Shown here piece by piece: positions 1 through 7,253 of a stretch of 36,477 bases of DNA. The notes under the pieces were generated by a model. That model saw only the letters and a list, made by a program, of their open reading frames with translations, had not been told where the DNA came from and did no database searches. The DNA is from a virus: positions 1 to 36,477 of the IMG/VR virus record IMGVR_UViG_3300027782_000184. One strand, given 5' to 3'. Position 1 is the stretch's first letter, and each line of letters begins with the position of its first letter. Position numbers and translations under genes: made by a program.

Positions 1-126
1 GTATGGACCCCCAAGCCCTAGGGCTTTTTGATACCCCCCTGCGCCGACGTTGCCCGCTGGTGGCAGGCAGGGCGCTGGGACGGGGACGGGATCATTTAAA
101 CCAAAAGGGGCGCTGTACGGGCATCG
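1..126. other. Non-coding left end with a perfect 14-bp palindrome
   Basis: No supported gene lies here; the HNH gene ends at 127. Positions 13-26 (AAGCCCTAGGGCTT) form a perfect palindrome followed on the plus strand by a short T run. It resembles a minimal terminator or a protein-binding site. Because it lies between the HNH gene and, on a joined circle, the terminase region, it is also a candidate part of a packaging (cos) region. That last idea is inference from position only. Confidence 0.35.
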
Positions 127-417
127 TCAGCGTTTCCAGTGATGCCCGGGATCTAGGGGCGAGCCATCGGCATCGCACCCTCGGGCCTTGATGCTGCCGA
201 CGTTGCCGGATCGCGTCACCCTGCTGTGGCAGGATGGGCAAAGGCTGCGCAGGTTCGACATTGCGTCCTGACCACCGCGACGCCGGGGCGTGATGTGGTC
301 AACGTGGCTCGCCGGAAGCCGACAGCCTGGCGTGCCGCACCGATGCCCGTCTCGATCCAGTGTCGCAGCTCGCAGCTGGCGCCAGAGGCGAGATGTGTAG
401 AACGGATCACCTGGCAT
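127..417 (-). CDS. HNH homing-type endonuclease, phage packaging-associated
   Basis: A 96-residue HNH nuclease. The zinc ligand pairs are visible as C27/C32 and C60/C63, and the catalytic core reads HVDH (residues 38-41), then N55 and H64, in the usual order. The N-terminal FYTSRLWRQLR helix is typical of small phage HNH proteins. The reading frame extends upstream to a GTG at 504, but the family normally begins just before the FYxS segment, so the ATG at 417 is preferred although its ribosome site is weak. In many cos phages an HNH protein next to the terminase helps the large terminase cut DNA. On a joined circle this gene precedes the terminase genes, which fits that role. Confidence 0.85.
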   Translation of the reverse strand: MPGDPFYTSRLWRQLRAATLDRDGHRCGTPGCRLPASHVDHITPRRRGGQDAMSNLRSLCPSCHSRVTRSGNVGSIKARGCDADGSPLDPGHHWKR

Positions 418-553
418 CAGGAACCATCCCGGCGGCAGGCGCAAATGTAGAGGATGGCGGAAGCCTGCCACTCGACCCCCGGGGTCGTCAAGAGGGAAAT
501 GCACAGGATCTGGTATTGCGGCATGATTTCCAGTCTAGGGGTTGTGTGCTGGC

Positions 554-1084
554 TCATTCCGGCAGCCCATAGAACCGCGCCAGGCTGTCGAGCCCTAGGT
601 GCAGCAGGGCCATGCCGACAGGCCCAGCTGCATCCCTGCCATGGCCCAGCTCAGCCGCCCAGGCAGGGGCCGCGCTCTCAAGCCAGACCACCGCAACCAC
701 GACCTGCTCAAGCCGGGGCTGTACGCCCAGATGATCCAACGCCGACCTGACGCGCTTGCGTGCCGCGAACTGCCGCTCGCTGGCCGCCATGCCGAACGTC
801 GCGCCATCGCCACCACCTGCCGACAGCAGGTTGGGCGTCACCCTCGGGGTCAGCCCTGCCGTGTGCATGTCCTCTGCCAGACGCGACCCTGCCGCCCATT
901 GCCGGCGGTTGACCTGGCCTCGGGCCATGTACCGATCCAGCGGGCTTTGGTCCAAGAACCGGCGCCTTGCCGTACCTGGCGGGGCGTCGGCCACATCCTC
1001 GATGACCTGCGGTCGGGCCATGCTGGCCTGCCCCGTCGTGAACGGCTCCAAGGGGCGCCGCCGATCCTTTGCTGACTTTGCCAT
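554..1084 (-). CDS. DUF6456-like protein, possible late regulator
   Basis: A 176-residue protein. The ATG at 1084 is preceded by a strong GAGGAGG five bases upstream; the longer frame to 1168 has no such site. The N-terminus is basic (KSAKDRRR). The middle reads SPLDRYMARGQVNRRQWAAG, which resembles the DUF6456 family of alphaproteobacteria and their phages (L-D-R...R-x-W-A-A-G then a helical C-terminus). The biochemical function of that family is not established. It sits last in the early operon, just before the HNH gene and, on a circle, the late genes, the place where lambdoid phages carry their late antiterminator. A regulatory role is inference from this position only. Confidence 0.6.
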   Translation of the reverse strand: MAKSAKDRRRPLEPFTTGQASMARPQVIEDVADAPPGTARRRFLDQSPLDRYMARGQVNRRQWAAGSRLAEDMHTAGLTPRVTPNLLSAGGGDGATFGMAASERQFAARKRVRSALDHLGVQPRLEQVVVAVVWLESAAPAWAAELGHGRDAAGPVGMALLHLGLDSLARFYGLPE

Positions 1085-1094
1085 GGTCGCCTCC

Positions 1095-1631
1095 TCAAAA
1101 CGGAATATCGTCGCCATGCTCCCAGTCGATGGGCGGTTTATGCACATGCACGCCCTTGACCACAGCATCAGGGAACTCTTGCAGCACTGCCACGACCTCG
1201 GGGCTGCCCGCGACCAGCTGTTCCAGCTGCGCCATCGTCCACAGCCGACCGAGGATCTCGACGGGCTGGGGGCTGCGGCAGATCGGGGGCGTCGGCAGGA
1301 TCCCGATCTCGGTGGCGACAGCGTCGAGCTTCTGCCATGCGCGGATCATGGCCCCGCCATGCACCCTGACCTCGACCTCGGAGCCCGAGGCAATCGCCAG
1401 GTCGAACTTGTCCACCTGCGCCAGGAACCGCTGCCGCCATTCCGTCGGCACGCACCGGGGCAGCATGTCCATTCCCCATTTCCGTTCCATCGCCGCCGCG
1501 ACCTCATCGACGCCGGCGATCAGCTCGCGGATCACCCAATCGGATGGGGCCAGGGCGCCATGGGGGTCGGCCAGCTTGGCGGTCGCCGAGGGGGTCGATG
1601 GCTCGCGGTAGGCTGTCGGGTTGGTGACCAT
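1095..1631 (-). CDS. Unrecognised early protein with SSB-like C-terminal tip DDIPF
   Basis: A 178-residue protein of no family I recognise. The ATG at 1631 has AGGAGG nine bases upstream; the frame continues to 1679 inside the repeat cluster, which is less likely. The N-terminus is low complexity, the middle is mixed helical (for example AAAMERKWGMDMLP), and the last residues are WEHGDDIPF followed directly by TGA. Bacterial single-strand-binding protein (SSB) ends in DDIPF, the peptide that docks RecQ, PriA, RecO, exonuclease I and others. The gene lies between a repeat cluster and the DUF6456-like gene, downstream of the primase-helicase, so a replication or recombination role is plausible. 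No OB fold was recognised by eye. Confidence 0.65.
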   Translation of the reverse strand: MVTNPTAYREPSTPSATAKLADPHGALAPSDWVIRELIAGVDEVAAAMERKWGMDMLPRCVPTEWRQRFLAQVDKFDLAIASGSEVEVRVHGGAMIRAWQKLDAVATEIGILPTPPICRSPQPVEILGRLWTMAQLEQLVAGSPEVVAVLQEFPDAVVKGVHVHKPPIDWEHGDDIPF

Positions 1632-1666
1632 TATTTTTTGCCTCCTGATCGCCGCACAATTCCAAT

Positions 1667-1765
1667 CATCACACATCACACGCCCCCTTTAGGGGGTGTG
1701 ATGTGATGTGATGTGTGATGCGGTCCGTGTGATGCCCGTGTGATGCCGTGTGATGCCGTGTGATG
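1667..1765. repeat. Iteron-like array of GTGATG repeats
   Basis: Eight direct copies of GTGATG start at 1698, 1703, 1708, 1715, 1729, 1740, 1750 and 1760. Two inverted copies (CATCAC) start at 1667 and 1674. The extended form GTGTGATG occurs six times (1696, 1713, 1727, 1738, 1748, 1758); the last four are spaced 10-11 bases apart, about one helical turn. The array fills the gap between the primase-helicase stop (1769) and the next start (1631). This is the usual look of an initiator-binding (iteron) site or of an operator array; origin function is inferred from the neighbouring replication gene. Confidence 0.6.
1672..1705 (-). other. GC-rich hairpin inside the iteron cluster
   Basis: CACATCACA (1672-1680) pairs with TGTGATGTG (1697-1705), and CCCCC (1683-1687) pairs with GGGGG (1692-1696), around a four-base loop with a two-base bulge. 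It forms in both strands. It lies downstream of the primase-helicase on the minus strand but is not followed by a T run, so it is not a typical terminator. It could be an origin cruciform or an mRNA stabiliser. Confidence 0.55.
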
Positions 1766-1768
1766 GGG

Positions 1769-3850
1769 TCATTGGATCACCCAGACAAAATCACCAGAAA
1801 CGCCGATTTTGCCTTTGCGATCAAGCTCTTGACAAAAGCGGTGCCAAAGAGTGCGCTCGCGTGTGACGTTATCGGGCGGTGTGATGGCCCTGTGACGCAT
1901 CTCCGAGCGCCAGACCTGCAGCCGGATGGCCGAAACCACCCGTCCGTCGATATGCCGCTGTTCGGCAATTCCATCTGTAGCTGTAAGATTTATTAGTGCT
2001 TTGAGGGCTCCAGCAGCCCCGTCTCCGAGCTTAATTGCCTTCCTGGGGGCGTCTGGCAGACCCTCCATCGGGCGCACCACGCAGCTGGTAACCACCTTGC
2101 CACGACGGTTGAGGCCCAGCTCAACGACGTCCAAGGCGAACCCGAATTCACCCTCGACAGGCATCTCGCGCTGCTTCATCACCCGGGCCACCGAGTGGTC
2201 TGCACCCTCTTGGCGGGATACCTCAATCTCGGTGTCGGTCGCCGCGCGCAGCAGGCTGTGGCCTCGGGCGCCTGCCGCCAGATCCTTGCCAGAGTGATGG
2301 ACGAACATCAGATGCGCGCCGGTGGCCTGCCGGATCTTGTCGCCGTTGATGACCAGCGCACCCATGTCCTCGGGGCTGTTCTCATTGCCGCCGGCCATGG
2401 CCCGGGACAGCGTGTCGATCACCACCAGGCGGATCGGGACAGCGACCTGGTCGGCTGCCTGCTGGATCAGGGCAATCAGGCGGGGCGTGTCGGCCTTGGG
2501 GTCCAGCAGGTTCACCGACGATGGCACGATGCCAAACGGCACCTCGACCCCATCAAACCGCTTGTGCTGCCGGTAGGCCGCAACACGGTTGCGGATGCCA
2601 AAGCCGCCCTCTGCGGCCACATAGATCACACCACCGGCCTCGACCGCCTTGCCGCGCCAAGGGGTGCCTGTCGCCAGATGCAGGGCCATGTCGCTGGCAA
2701 AGAAGGTCTTGCCGCAATTACTCTCGCCGTAAACGACGCTCATCTGCGCGTCGCAAATCACATCCTCGACGATGTCCGACGCGTCGAGGCTGGGGACGAC
2801 GTCGCCAAACCAGATCAGCGGCAGCGGGCTTGCCGTTTTTTCAGCCGACCCCAAATCCACCTCGGGCTCGGGCGTCTGCCACTTGACGCGCCCGCTGCTG
2901 ATCATCTGCCGCATGTCGGCGATGGTCTGCGCCACCGTGTACCCTGGCAGGGTCAGCCCTGCCGCCTGCCCTAGGATCTCGACGTCAGACCAGCCGCGCG
3001 TGATCCAATGCCCGACAAGGCGCAGCACGCCATTGTGCCACTGCTTGCCCCCCTGCACCTCGGCCATCACCTGCGCTGCCGTGACGCCGCTGTGCAGGTT
3101 GAGCGACGGCCCAGCGGCTGCCGGTGCAAGGTTGGGCCCCTGCTGGGCGGCCGGCTGCGTCGCCGGCGGATAATACCGAGCCAGCGTCTGCATCATATAC
3201 GGTACGACCGCGAGGCCCTGGCGCTTGCTGATCTCGGTGCGCTCACGGGTCCGCCCAGGCTTCAGAGGCCAGGCGATGCTGCCAGCGAGGCGCATCACGC
3301 GGCCCGGGTTCACCACCGAGGGGTCGCCGTCGAAGTGAGCCGCCAAGCCGGCGACCTGCGCCCGCAGCTGGTCGGGGTCGCGGATCGGCTCGTCGAGGCG
3401 CCACCAGCATTGCACGCGGATGTGTGGCGCCCTGCCTGTCACCACGATGGTCGTGGGCGGGCATCGGCTGAAGCGCTCGACCAGTTTCTCGGCTGCCGCC
3501 TGCTCGTCGATGTCGATCCACAGGCTGGTGGCAGCGTAGAAATCGCTATCCTCGCCCCGGCCAAAGGGTGGCGTGTCGGGCTTGCGCAGCGCCGCGCCGA
3601 TGAAAACATTCTGGCCCGGGATGCTGTTCTGCCTGACCGCCTCGGCGACGCACTCATCCAGCCGGTCGGTGCCGAACATCACGGCATGCTTCAGCGCGTG
3701 CCGCCCCTGCTTGTCGGGCGTCGATGCCGTCCATGCCAGCTCAATCAGGCCATTCTGCGCGCCGTCCAGGTCGCCGCCGAACATGCGCTCCAGATGGATC
3801 CGCATGGCGTTTGCGTCGGGCTCAAGTATCGGCATTACGACACCGTTCAT
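1769..3850 (-). CDS. Primase-helicase (archaeo-eukaryotic primase-like plus RepA-type ATPase)
   Basis: A 693-residue replication protein. The N-terminal third looks like an archaeo-eukaryotic-type primase domain: the IDID acidic pair at residues 112-115, an HIR segment near 143 and GRVMRLAGSIAW at 183-194. Residues about 225-250 form a Pro/Ala/Gln-rich linker. The C-terminal half is a RecA-fold ATPase of the RepA/AAA_25 type: Walker A GESNCGKT at 375-382, Walker B LVVIDT at 475-480, and an HHSGK motif at 518-522. It probably primes and unwinds phage DNA at the origin. The ATG at 3850 has only a weak AGG upstream; an in-frame ATG five codons later is an alternative. The stop abuts the iteron array, which is its most likely target. 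Confidence 0.85.
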   Translation of the reverse strand: MNGVVMPILEPDANAMRIHLERMFGGDLDGAQNGLIELAWTASTPDKQGRHALKHAVMFGTDRLDECVAEAVRQNSIPGQNVFIGAALRKPDTPPFGRGEDSDFYAATSLWIDIDEQAAAEKLVERFSRCPPTTIVVTGRAPHIRVQCWWRLDEPIRDPDQLRAQVAGLAAHFDGDPSVVNPGRVMRLAGSIAWPLKPGRTRERTEISKRQGLAVVPYMMQTLARYYPPATQPAAQQGPNLAPAAAGPSLNLHSGVTAAQVMAEVQGGKQWHNGVLRLVGHWITRGWSDVEILGQAAGLTLPGYTVAQTIADMRQMISSGRVKWQTPEPEVDLGSAEKTASPLPLIWFGDVVPSLDASDIVEDVICDAQMSVVYGESNCGKTFFASDMALHLATGTPWRGKAVEAGGVIYVAAEGGFGIRNRVAAYRQHKRFDGVEVPFGIVPSSVNLLDPKADTPRLIALIQQAADQVAVPIRLVVIDTLSRAMAGGNENSPEDMGALVINGDKIRQATGAHLMFVHHSGKDLAAGARGHSLLRAATDTEIEVSRQEGADHSVARVMKQREMPVEGEFGFALDVVELGLNRRGKVVTSCVVRPMEGLPDAPRKAIKLGDGAAGALKALINLTATDGIAEQRHIDGRVVSAIRLQVWRSEMRHRAITPPDNVTRERTLWHRFCQELDRKGKIGVSGDFVWVIQ

Positions 3851-3925
3851 TGGGTAACCTGTAGGGTAATATGTGATCCTTGCCCCCCTGCGCCGGATTG
3901 CGCAGAGGGCCGTGGCCGCTACTTT

Positions 3926-4894
3926 TCAGATTGCTTTTGGGAATTCGACGTTAATCGGCCATTTTGACGAACCTGTCTTTCGACCGCGTCGCCACTGGTT
4001 CCACGCCATCACAACGTCGCCAGCCATCTGGATACGCTCGTGCTTGTATTTCCCCTGCAAAATACGATCACGTAGCGTTCTGGTCGGGTCCATATCGCCA
4101 AGAAACCCGTTCCCTAGCGAAAGCCTATCAAAAAATGCCGTAACCTTATCCGGCTCATGAGCCAAGATGTAGTACGCCGCAACACCAATCTGCGATCCTG
4201 AACACTTCAAGCTGCCAGCCACGCGACATCCAATCGCTGCCGCGTCGCAAAGGCGCTCTCTGTCGCTTTCTGCGATTTCCAACACTTCTTCGCCGGTCAA
4301 TATGCCGGTCCGGCTTCTGTACCCGTCATCAATCATTCTTTTGAGCTGTATCAGCCCCGATAATGTAACGTAATTTGGAAATCCCGCATGCCGCAGGGCA
4401 TCCTTAGCCGTCTTCTTTGTTCCTGTATCAATAACATACGTGGCCTGTGCGGATTGCCCAAATGCAATGCTCATCGCCGCGGCCACATTGCTTTTACTGA
4501 TGGCGATCAGCCTATGCTGGCCGTTATCAAGTTCGCCTTTTTCGTTGAAGCTGATGCCATGGCTGTGAACGACCCACTTACCCGCTTGCAACGCCCTCAC
4601 AAATCCGTCGACATTGTTCACCCTAATTTTTCGATTATTGCCGGCGTTTCGTTCAAGCATAATCTCTGCCATTCGGGGCGTAACCAGCAAAGGTACGCTT
4701 TCATTAAAAAACCGGTCCTTGCCCAATTCAATCCGATTAACCAGCCACTGACGAAACTCAGGCTCATGCTGAAACCTCTGCCCAACCGCTAGGTCGCCGT
4801 AAAACATTGCCCTGCCCAACGAGCCTCCCGGATGGTTGCGTGAAAATTCCCCATTGTGTATCTGGGGGTTTCCATTAGGATCCGTAAACATCAT
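3926..4894 (-). CDS. ParB/sulfiredoxin-fold DGQHR-type protein, low GC
   Basis: A 322-residue protein. The double ATG at 4894/4891 follows GGAAGG; the frame reaches 4945 without a better signal. Residues about 68-130 carry the pattern of a phage protein group in the ParB/Srx superfamily: LLVTPRMAEIML, then a W (107) and ISFNEKGELDNGQHRL (115-129). The NGQHR core corresponds to the DGQHR motif also seen in DndB-like proteins. The rest is helical, and the function in phages is not established. Its base composition is visibly poorer in GC than the genes on both sides, with more A/T in third positions, which suggests recent acquisition. It sits between the primase-helicase and the nuclease operon, so DNA binding is a reasonable inference. 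Confidence 0.65.
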   Translation of the reverse strand: MMFTDPNGNPQIHNGEFSRNHPGGSLGRAMFYGDLAVGQRFQHEPEFRQWLVNRIELGKDRFFNESVPLLVTPRMAEIMLERNAGNNRKIRVNNVDGFVRALQAGKWVVHSHGISFNEKGELDNGQHRLIAISKSNVAAAMSIAFGQSAQATYVIDTGTKKTAKDALRHAGFPNYVTLSGLIQLKRMIDDGYRSRTGILTGEEVLEIAESDRERLCDAAAIGCRVAGSLKCSGSQIGVAAYYILAHEPDKVTAFFDRLSLGNGFLGDMDPTRTLRDRILQGKYKHERIQMAGDVVMAWNQWRRGRKTGSSKWPINVEFPKAI

Positions 4895-4955
4895 CTCAGC
4901 CTTCCTGTTGTTGCTGTGTGCGCCTCGCCGGGCGCACACAGTCATTTCCGTTTGA

Positions 4956-5585
4956 TCAAAACTCAGCGTCGCCGACGCTGGACTGCATCACCGGCTTTGC
5001 GACCGGCGGCGGAACATGCGCAGCCGGCGCCGCCTTCGGTGCTGGCGCAGCTGCGGGAGGTGGCGCTGCCACCACGATGGGCGCAGGTGCCGATGCAGGG
5101 GCTGCGGCGTCCATGCTGGGACGCTCACCGGCAGGGTCGGCAATCCACTTGACCACGCTAAAATTGGGGACGCGGGTCGTACCCTTGCCAACCTTCTGCG
5201 CAGTGCTGCCGGCATAAGCCAGGACCACAACCATGCCGTGGTTCTCGGCCTGCTGCCCTGCCACCGCCGGCCAAAGGGCCTCTAGGCCCATGTTGCAGCC
5301 TGCCGATGTCGTGGCCCATTCGCGCCAGCCGTGGCCCTTCACATAAAGGAACAGGCCGAACCCGCGTTTGTGGTCTGCGCTGGGCGCCTTGCTGCGGGCG
5401 CCTGGGGTATCATCCCAAACCCAGTCAGGCGCCATGCCCGCCTCAATCTGGCCCCAGCCGGTGCGCAGGCTGGACGGATCCAGCAGGCACTGGCTGAATT
5501 CAATTTCCTCGCCAGACACCGTCCAGGCGTTTGCCGCTGGGCTGAAGCGGATATAGGCACCGCCGCCATTACTTAGATTGAGCAT
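4956..5585 (-). CDS. Conserved phage replication-region protein, candidate ssDNA-binding
   Basis: A 209-residue protein starting MLNLSNGGGAYIRF, with DHKRGFGLFLY near residues 90-100 and VPNFSVVKW at about 143-151. This resembles a family common in alphaproteobacterial phages, usually annotated hypothetical. The last third (about 160-200) is a disordered Ala/Pro linker ending SSVGDAEF. A beta-rich N-domain, a flexible Ala/Pro tail and an acidic terminus ending in Phe form the general plan of phage single-strand-binding proteins, so I propose that role without proof. The start follows GGAAA. It lies just downstream of the PD-(D/E)XK nuclease gene, a usual place for a DNA-binding recombination partner. 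Confidence 0.6.
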   Translation of the reverse strand: MLNLSNGGGAYIRFSPAANAWTVSGEEIEFSQCLLDPSSLRTGWGQIEAGMAPDWVWDDTPGARSKAPSADHKRGFGLFLYVKGHGWREWATTSAGCNMGLEALWPAVAGQQAENHGMVVVLAYAGSTAQKVGKGTTRVPNFSVVKWIADPAGERPSMDAAAPASAPAPIVVAAPPPAAAPAPKAAPAAHVPPPVAKPVMQSSVGDAEF

Positions 5586-5630
5586 TAGTCTTTCCTGTCG
5601 CTGCTATGCCTGGTGCCGCCAGGCGCGGTA

Positions 5631-6389
5631 TTAGATGCCCCAGACGGCCAGCGCCTTTGCGCGAACGCCGGGATCGCTAAACCAGAATTGATCCACATCC
5701 GGCACCACATAGGCGGCCAGCTCGTACGGGTCGGATGAGAGGTCGAGGAACTTGTCGATCGTCAGCGCGATGCGCCGCAGCGCCTCCAGGTGCCGCTGGT
5801 GATCCTCCAGCCGGTACACGCCCACCTTCTTCGGTGTCGTGTAGGCAAACCGCGTCTCGTAATTGGTGGCAGCCGCATAGAGCGACCCCTGCCGGGCATG
5901 GGCCGTGCTGATCGCCGACGACAGCCGCAGCTGCGTTTTGAGATCCACGACGATGCCGTGGGCTGACCAAACGAAATCAAGGAACCCGATAACCGGCACC
6001 GGCACGCCGGGCAGCTCCAGGCTGACCTTGTGCTGCCGCCCATGCTCGGGCCGGTCGGGGATGCCATAGGCCCGCAGCTCGGCGAGGCCGACCTGGACAA
6101 TGCCGGGGATGGCGTCGCGCTCGCTCTCACGCTTCGGATCGCCAGACAAGGCTGACAGCCGGTCATATTCCTTGATCGCCAGCGCCTGGCACTCAGCCAC
6201 CGGCAAGGCTGGATCAAACAGCCCCGCCTCGATGCCATGCTCGGCAGCCGTGCCGCGATACATGGCGCAGGAGCCCCGGCCACGCACACCAAACAGCCGC
6301 TCGACCAGGAACGCAGCAGGCGATCCAGCGAACTGGTTAATGCTGGAGGGGGACAGATGGGCGAACCCATGACGTATCAAGCCGCTCAT
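5631..6389 (-). CDS. PD-(D/E)XK exonuclease, Cas4/RecB-like
   Basis: A 252-residue nuclease. The core is readable: an acidic/His helix RGTAAEHG (45-52), D138 in GFLDF, the D149-L-K151 signature in VVDLKTQ, and the RecB-type QxxxY helix (Q167 to Y171). An early SPSSINQF segment is typical of Cas4-like and RecB-like phage exonucleases. It probably degrades DNA ends for phage recombination or replication. No annealing protein of the Beta or Erf type was recognised beside it; the GDAEF-tailed protein downstream could be its DNA-binding partner. Its ATG overlaps the stop of the preceding small gene (ATGA), so translation is probably coupled. Confidence 0.8.
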   Translation of the reverse strand: MSGLIRHGFAHLSPSSINQFAGSPAAFLVERLFGVRGRGSCAMYRGTAAEHGIEAGLFDPALPVAECQALAIKEYDRLSALSGDPKRESERDAIPGIVQVGLAELRAYGIPDRPEHGRQHKVSLELPGVPVPVIGFLDFVWSAHGIVVDLKTQLRLSSAISTAHARQGSLYAAATNYETRFAYTTPKKVGVYRLEDHQRHLEALRRIALTIDKFLDLSSDPYELAAYVVPDVDQFWFSDPGVRAKALAVWGI

Positions 6390-6580
6390 TGGATTGTGCT
6401 TTCGTCGCGCTCAATCAGGATTGTCATGGCGTCAATTTCCTGCAGCAGCGCCCATGCTCTGATGCACGCCGCCACGCCAGCGGCCTGGTCATTGGTCATT
6501 ACGCTGGATCGCCAGACCCGCATCATCATCACCAGCTGCGCCACCAGGCCGCCCAAGGCTTGTTTATCTTCCTCGGTCAT
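6386..6580 (-). CDS. Small hypothetical protein in the nuclease operon
   Basis: A 64-residue, mostly helical protein beginning MTEEDKQALGGLV and ending ERDESTIQ. No family recognised. The longer frame to 6745 is antisense-like and unsupported. Start and stop both overlap their neighbours by four bases (ATGA), placing it in one coupled unit between the RuvC-like resolvase and the PD-(D/E)XK nuclease. Confidence 0.75.
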   Translation of the reverse strand: MTEEDKQALGGLVAQLVMMMRVWRSSVMTNDQAAGVAACIRAWALLQEIDAMTILIERDESTIQ

Positions 6581-7059
6581 CGTCCGGTGCCTCCGTGCAG
6601 CAGCCCGTAGAGGGCAATCAGCGCCGCCTCGGCTCTGCCGTCGTGTTTGACCAGTCGCCATTCGGTGGCGTAGGCCGGCATCAGCTGAGACGCCCGCAGG
6701 CGTGCCGCATCCTTGCCGGTCGGCACCGACAGCTGCCGCTTCCACGCTTGTGGCGTGACGTAGGAAATCGGAATGCCGCAGGCAGCGATGGCTGCCTCGA
6801 CCTGGCCGACAGCCCGGCCAAACGCGAACATGCTGGACACGCCTTGGCCCGGCATCGCACCGACCTTTTCAAACCAGCACTCAGTCGCGCCGGCATCGCG
6901 AATAGACGTAACCAGACAGGCCAGATCCAGCTCACGCTTCTGCTTGCCGTTGCGGTCAATCTGCAGCGTCGGCATGTCCCAGACGTCCAGATCGCCGCCT
7001 GCGGTCAGCAGGGCCATGGCACCCGACAGGCCCGGGTCGATGCCCAGAACCATCCTCAT
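6577..7059 (-). CDS. RuvC-like Holliday junction resolvase
   Basis: A 160-residue RNase H-fold nuclease. GIDPGLSGA (6-14) supplies the first catalytic Asp (D8), WFEKVGAMPGQG (62-73) supplies E64, and KHDGRAEAALIALYG (138-152) supplies the last acidic cluster (D140, E144). VTPQAWKRQL at 101-110 is a typical phage RuvC-like segment. It would resolve branched DNA before packaging. The ATG at 7059 is chosen over the GTG at 7068 because AGGTGG stands five bases before it and it overlaps the upstream stop as ATGA. Confidence 0.85.
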   Translation of the reverse strand: MRMVLGIDPGLSGAMALLTAGGDLDVWDMPTLQIDRNGKQKRELDLACLVTSIRDAGATECWFEKVGAMPGQGVSSMFAFGRAVGQVEAAIAACGIPISYVTPQAWKRQLSVPTGKDAARLRASQLMPAYATEWRLVKHDGRAEAALIALYGLLHGGTGR

Positions 7060-7253
7060 GACCGCCACCTAAAAAGCCGCCTCGCCACCACAGCCCAGAG
7101 GGCGGCAGCAGCGAGGCGCAGGCTAGGGAGGCGCCAGCTTCGCCGGGGGGTACTCGGCTGCGCGCTGGCGGGCGCAAGGGTTGGTGTTGCAAGGGCAGCG
7201 CAGTAATCGGAAGGGCAGTCGCACGCGGCGCCGCACCAACGGGTCGTGTCCAT
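7056..7253 (-). CDS. Small Cys-rich protein with a basic hydrophobic C-terminus
   Basis: A 65-residue protein. The N-terminus holds four cysteines (WCGAACDCPSDYC), followed by a Pro/Ala/Ser-rich stretch, then LRLAAAALWAVVARRLF, which could be a short membrane-facing helix with a positive end. No family recognised. Its start overlaps the upstream stop (TAATG) and its stop overlaps the RuvC start (ATGA), so it is translated as part of the chain. Confidence 0.6.
   Translation of the reverse strand: MDTTRWCGAACDCPSDYCAALATPTLAPASAQPSTPRRSWRLPSLRLAAAALWAVVARRLFRWRS

Noticed and set aside
756-1706. Long plus-strand frame (316 codons) over the DUF6456-like and DDIPF genes
   Set aside because: Antisense shadow of two minus-strand genes with good ribosome sites; low-complexity Arg/His/Pro-rich product and no own signals.
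1696-1765. Possible CRISPR array
   Set aside because: Units are 8-10 bases with 0-9 base gaps; no spacers and no cas genes.
3008-3967. Plus-strand frame of 319 codons
   Set aside because: Mirrors the primase-helicase, whose Walker motifs are intact on the minus strand; product is Arg/Leu/Pro-rich without domains.
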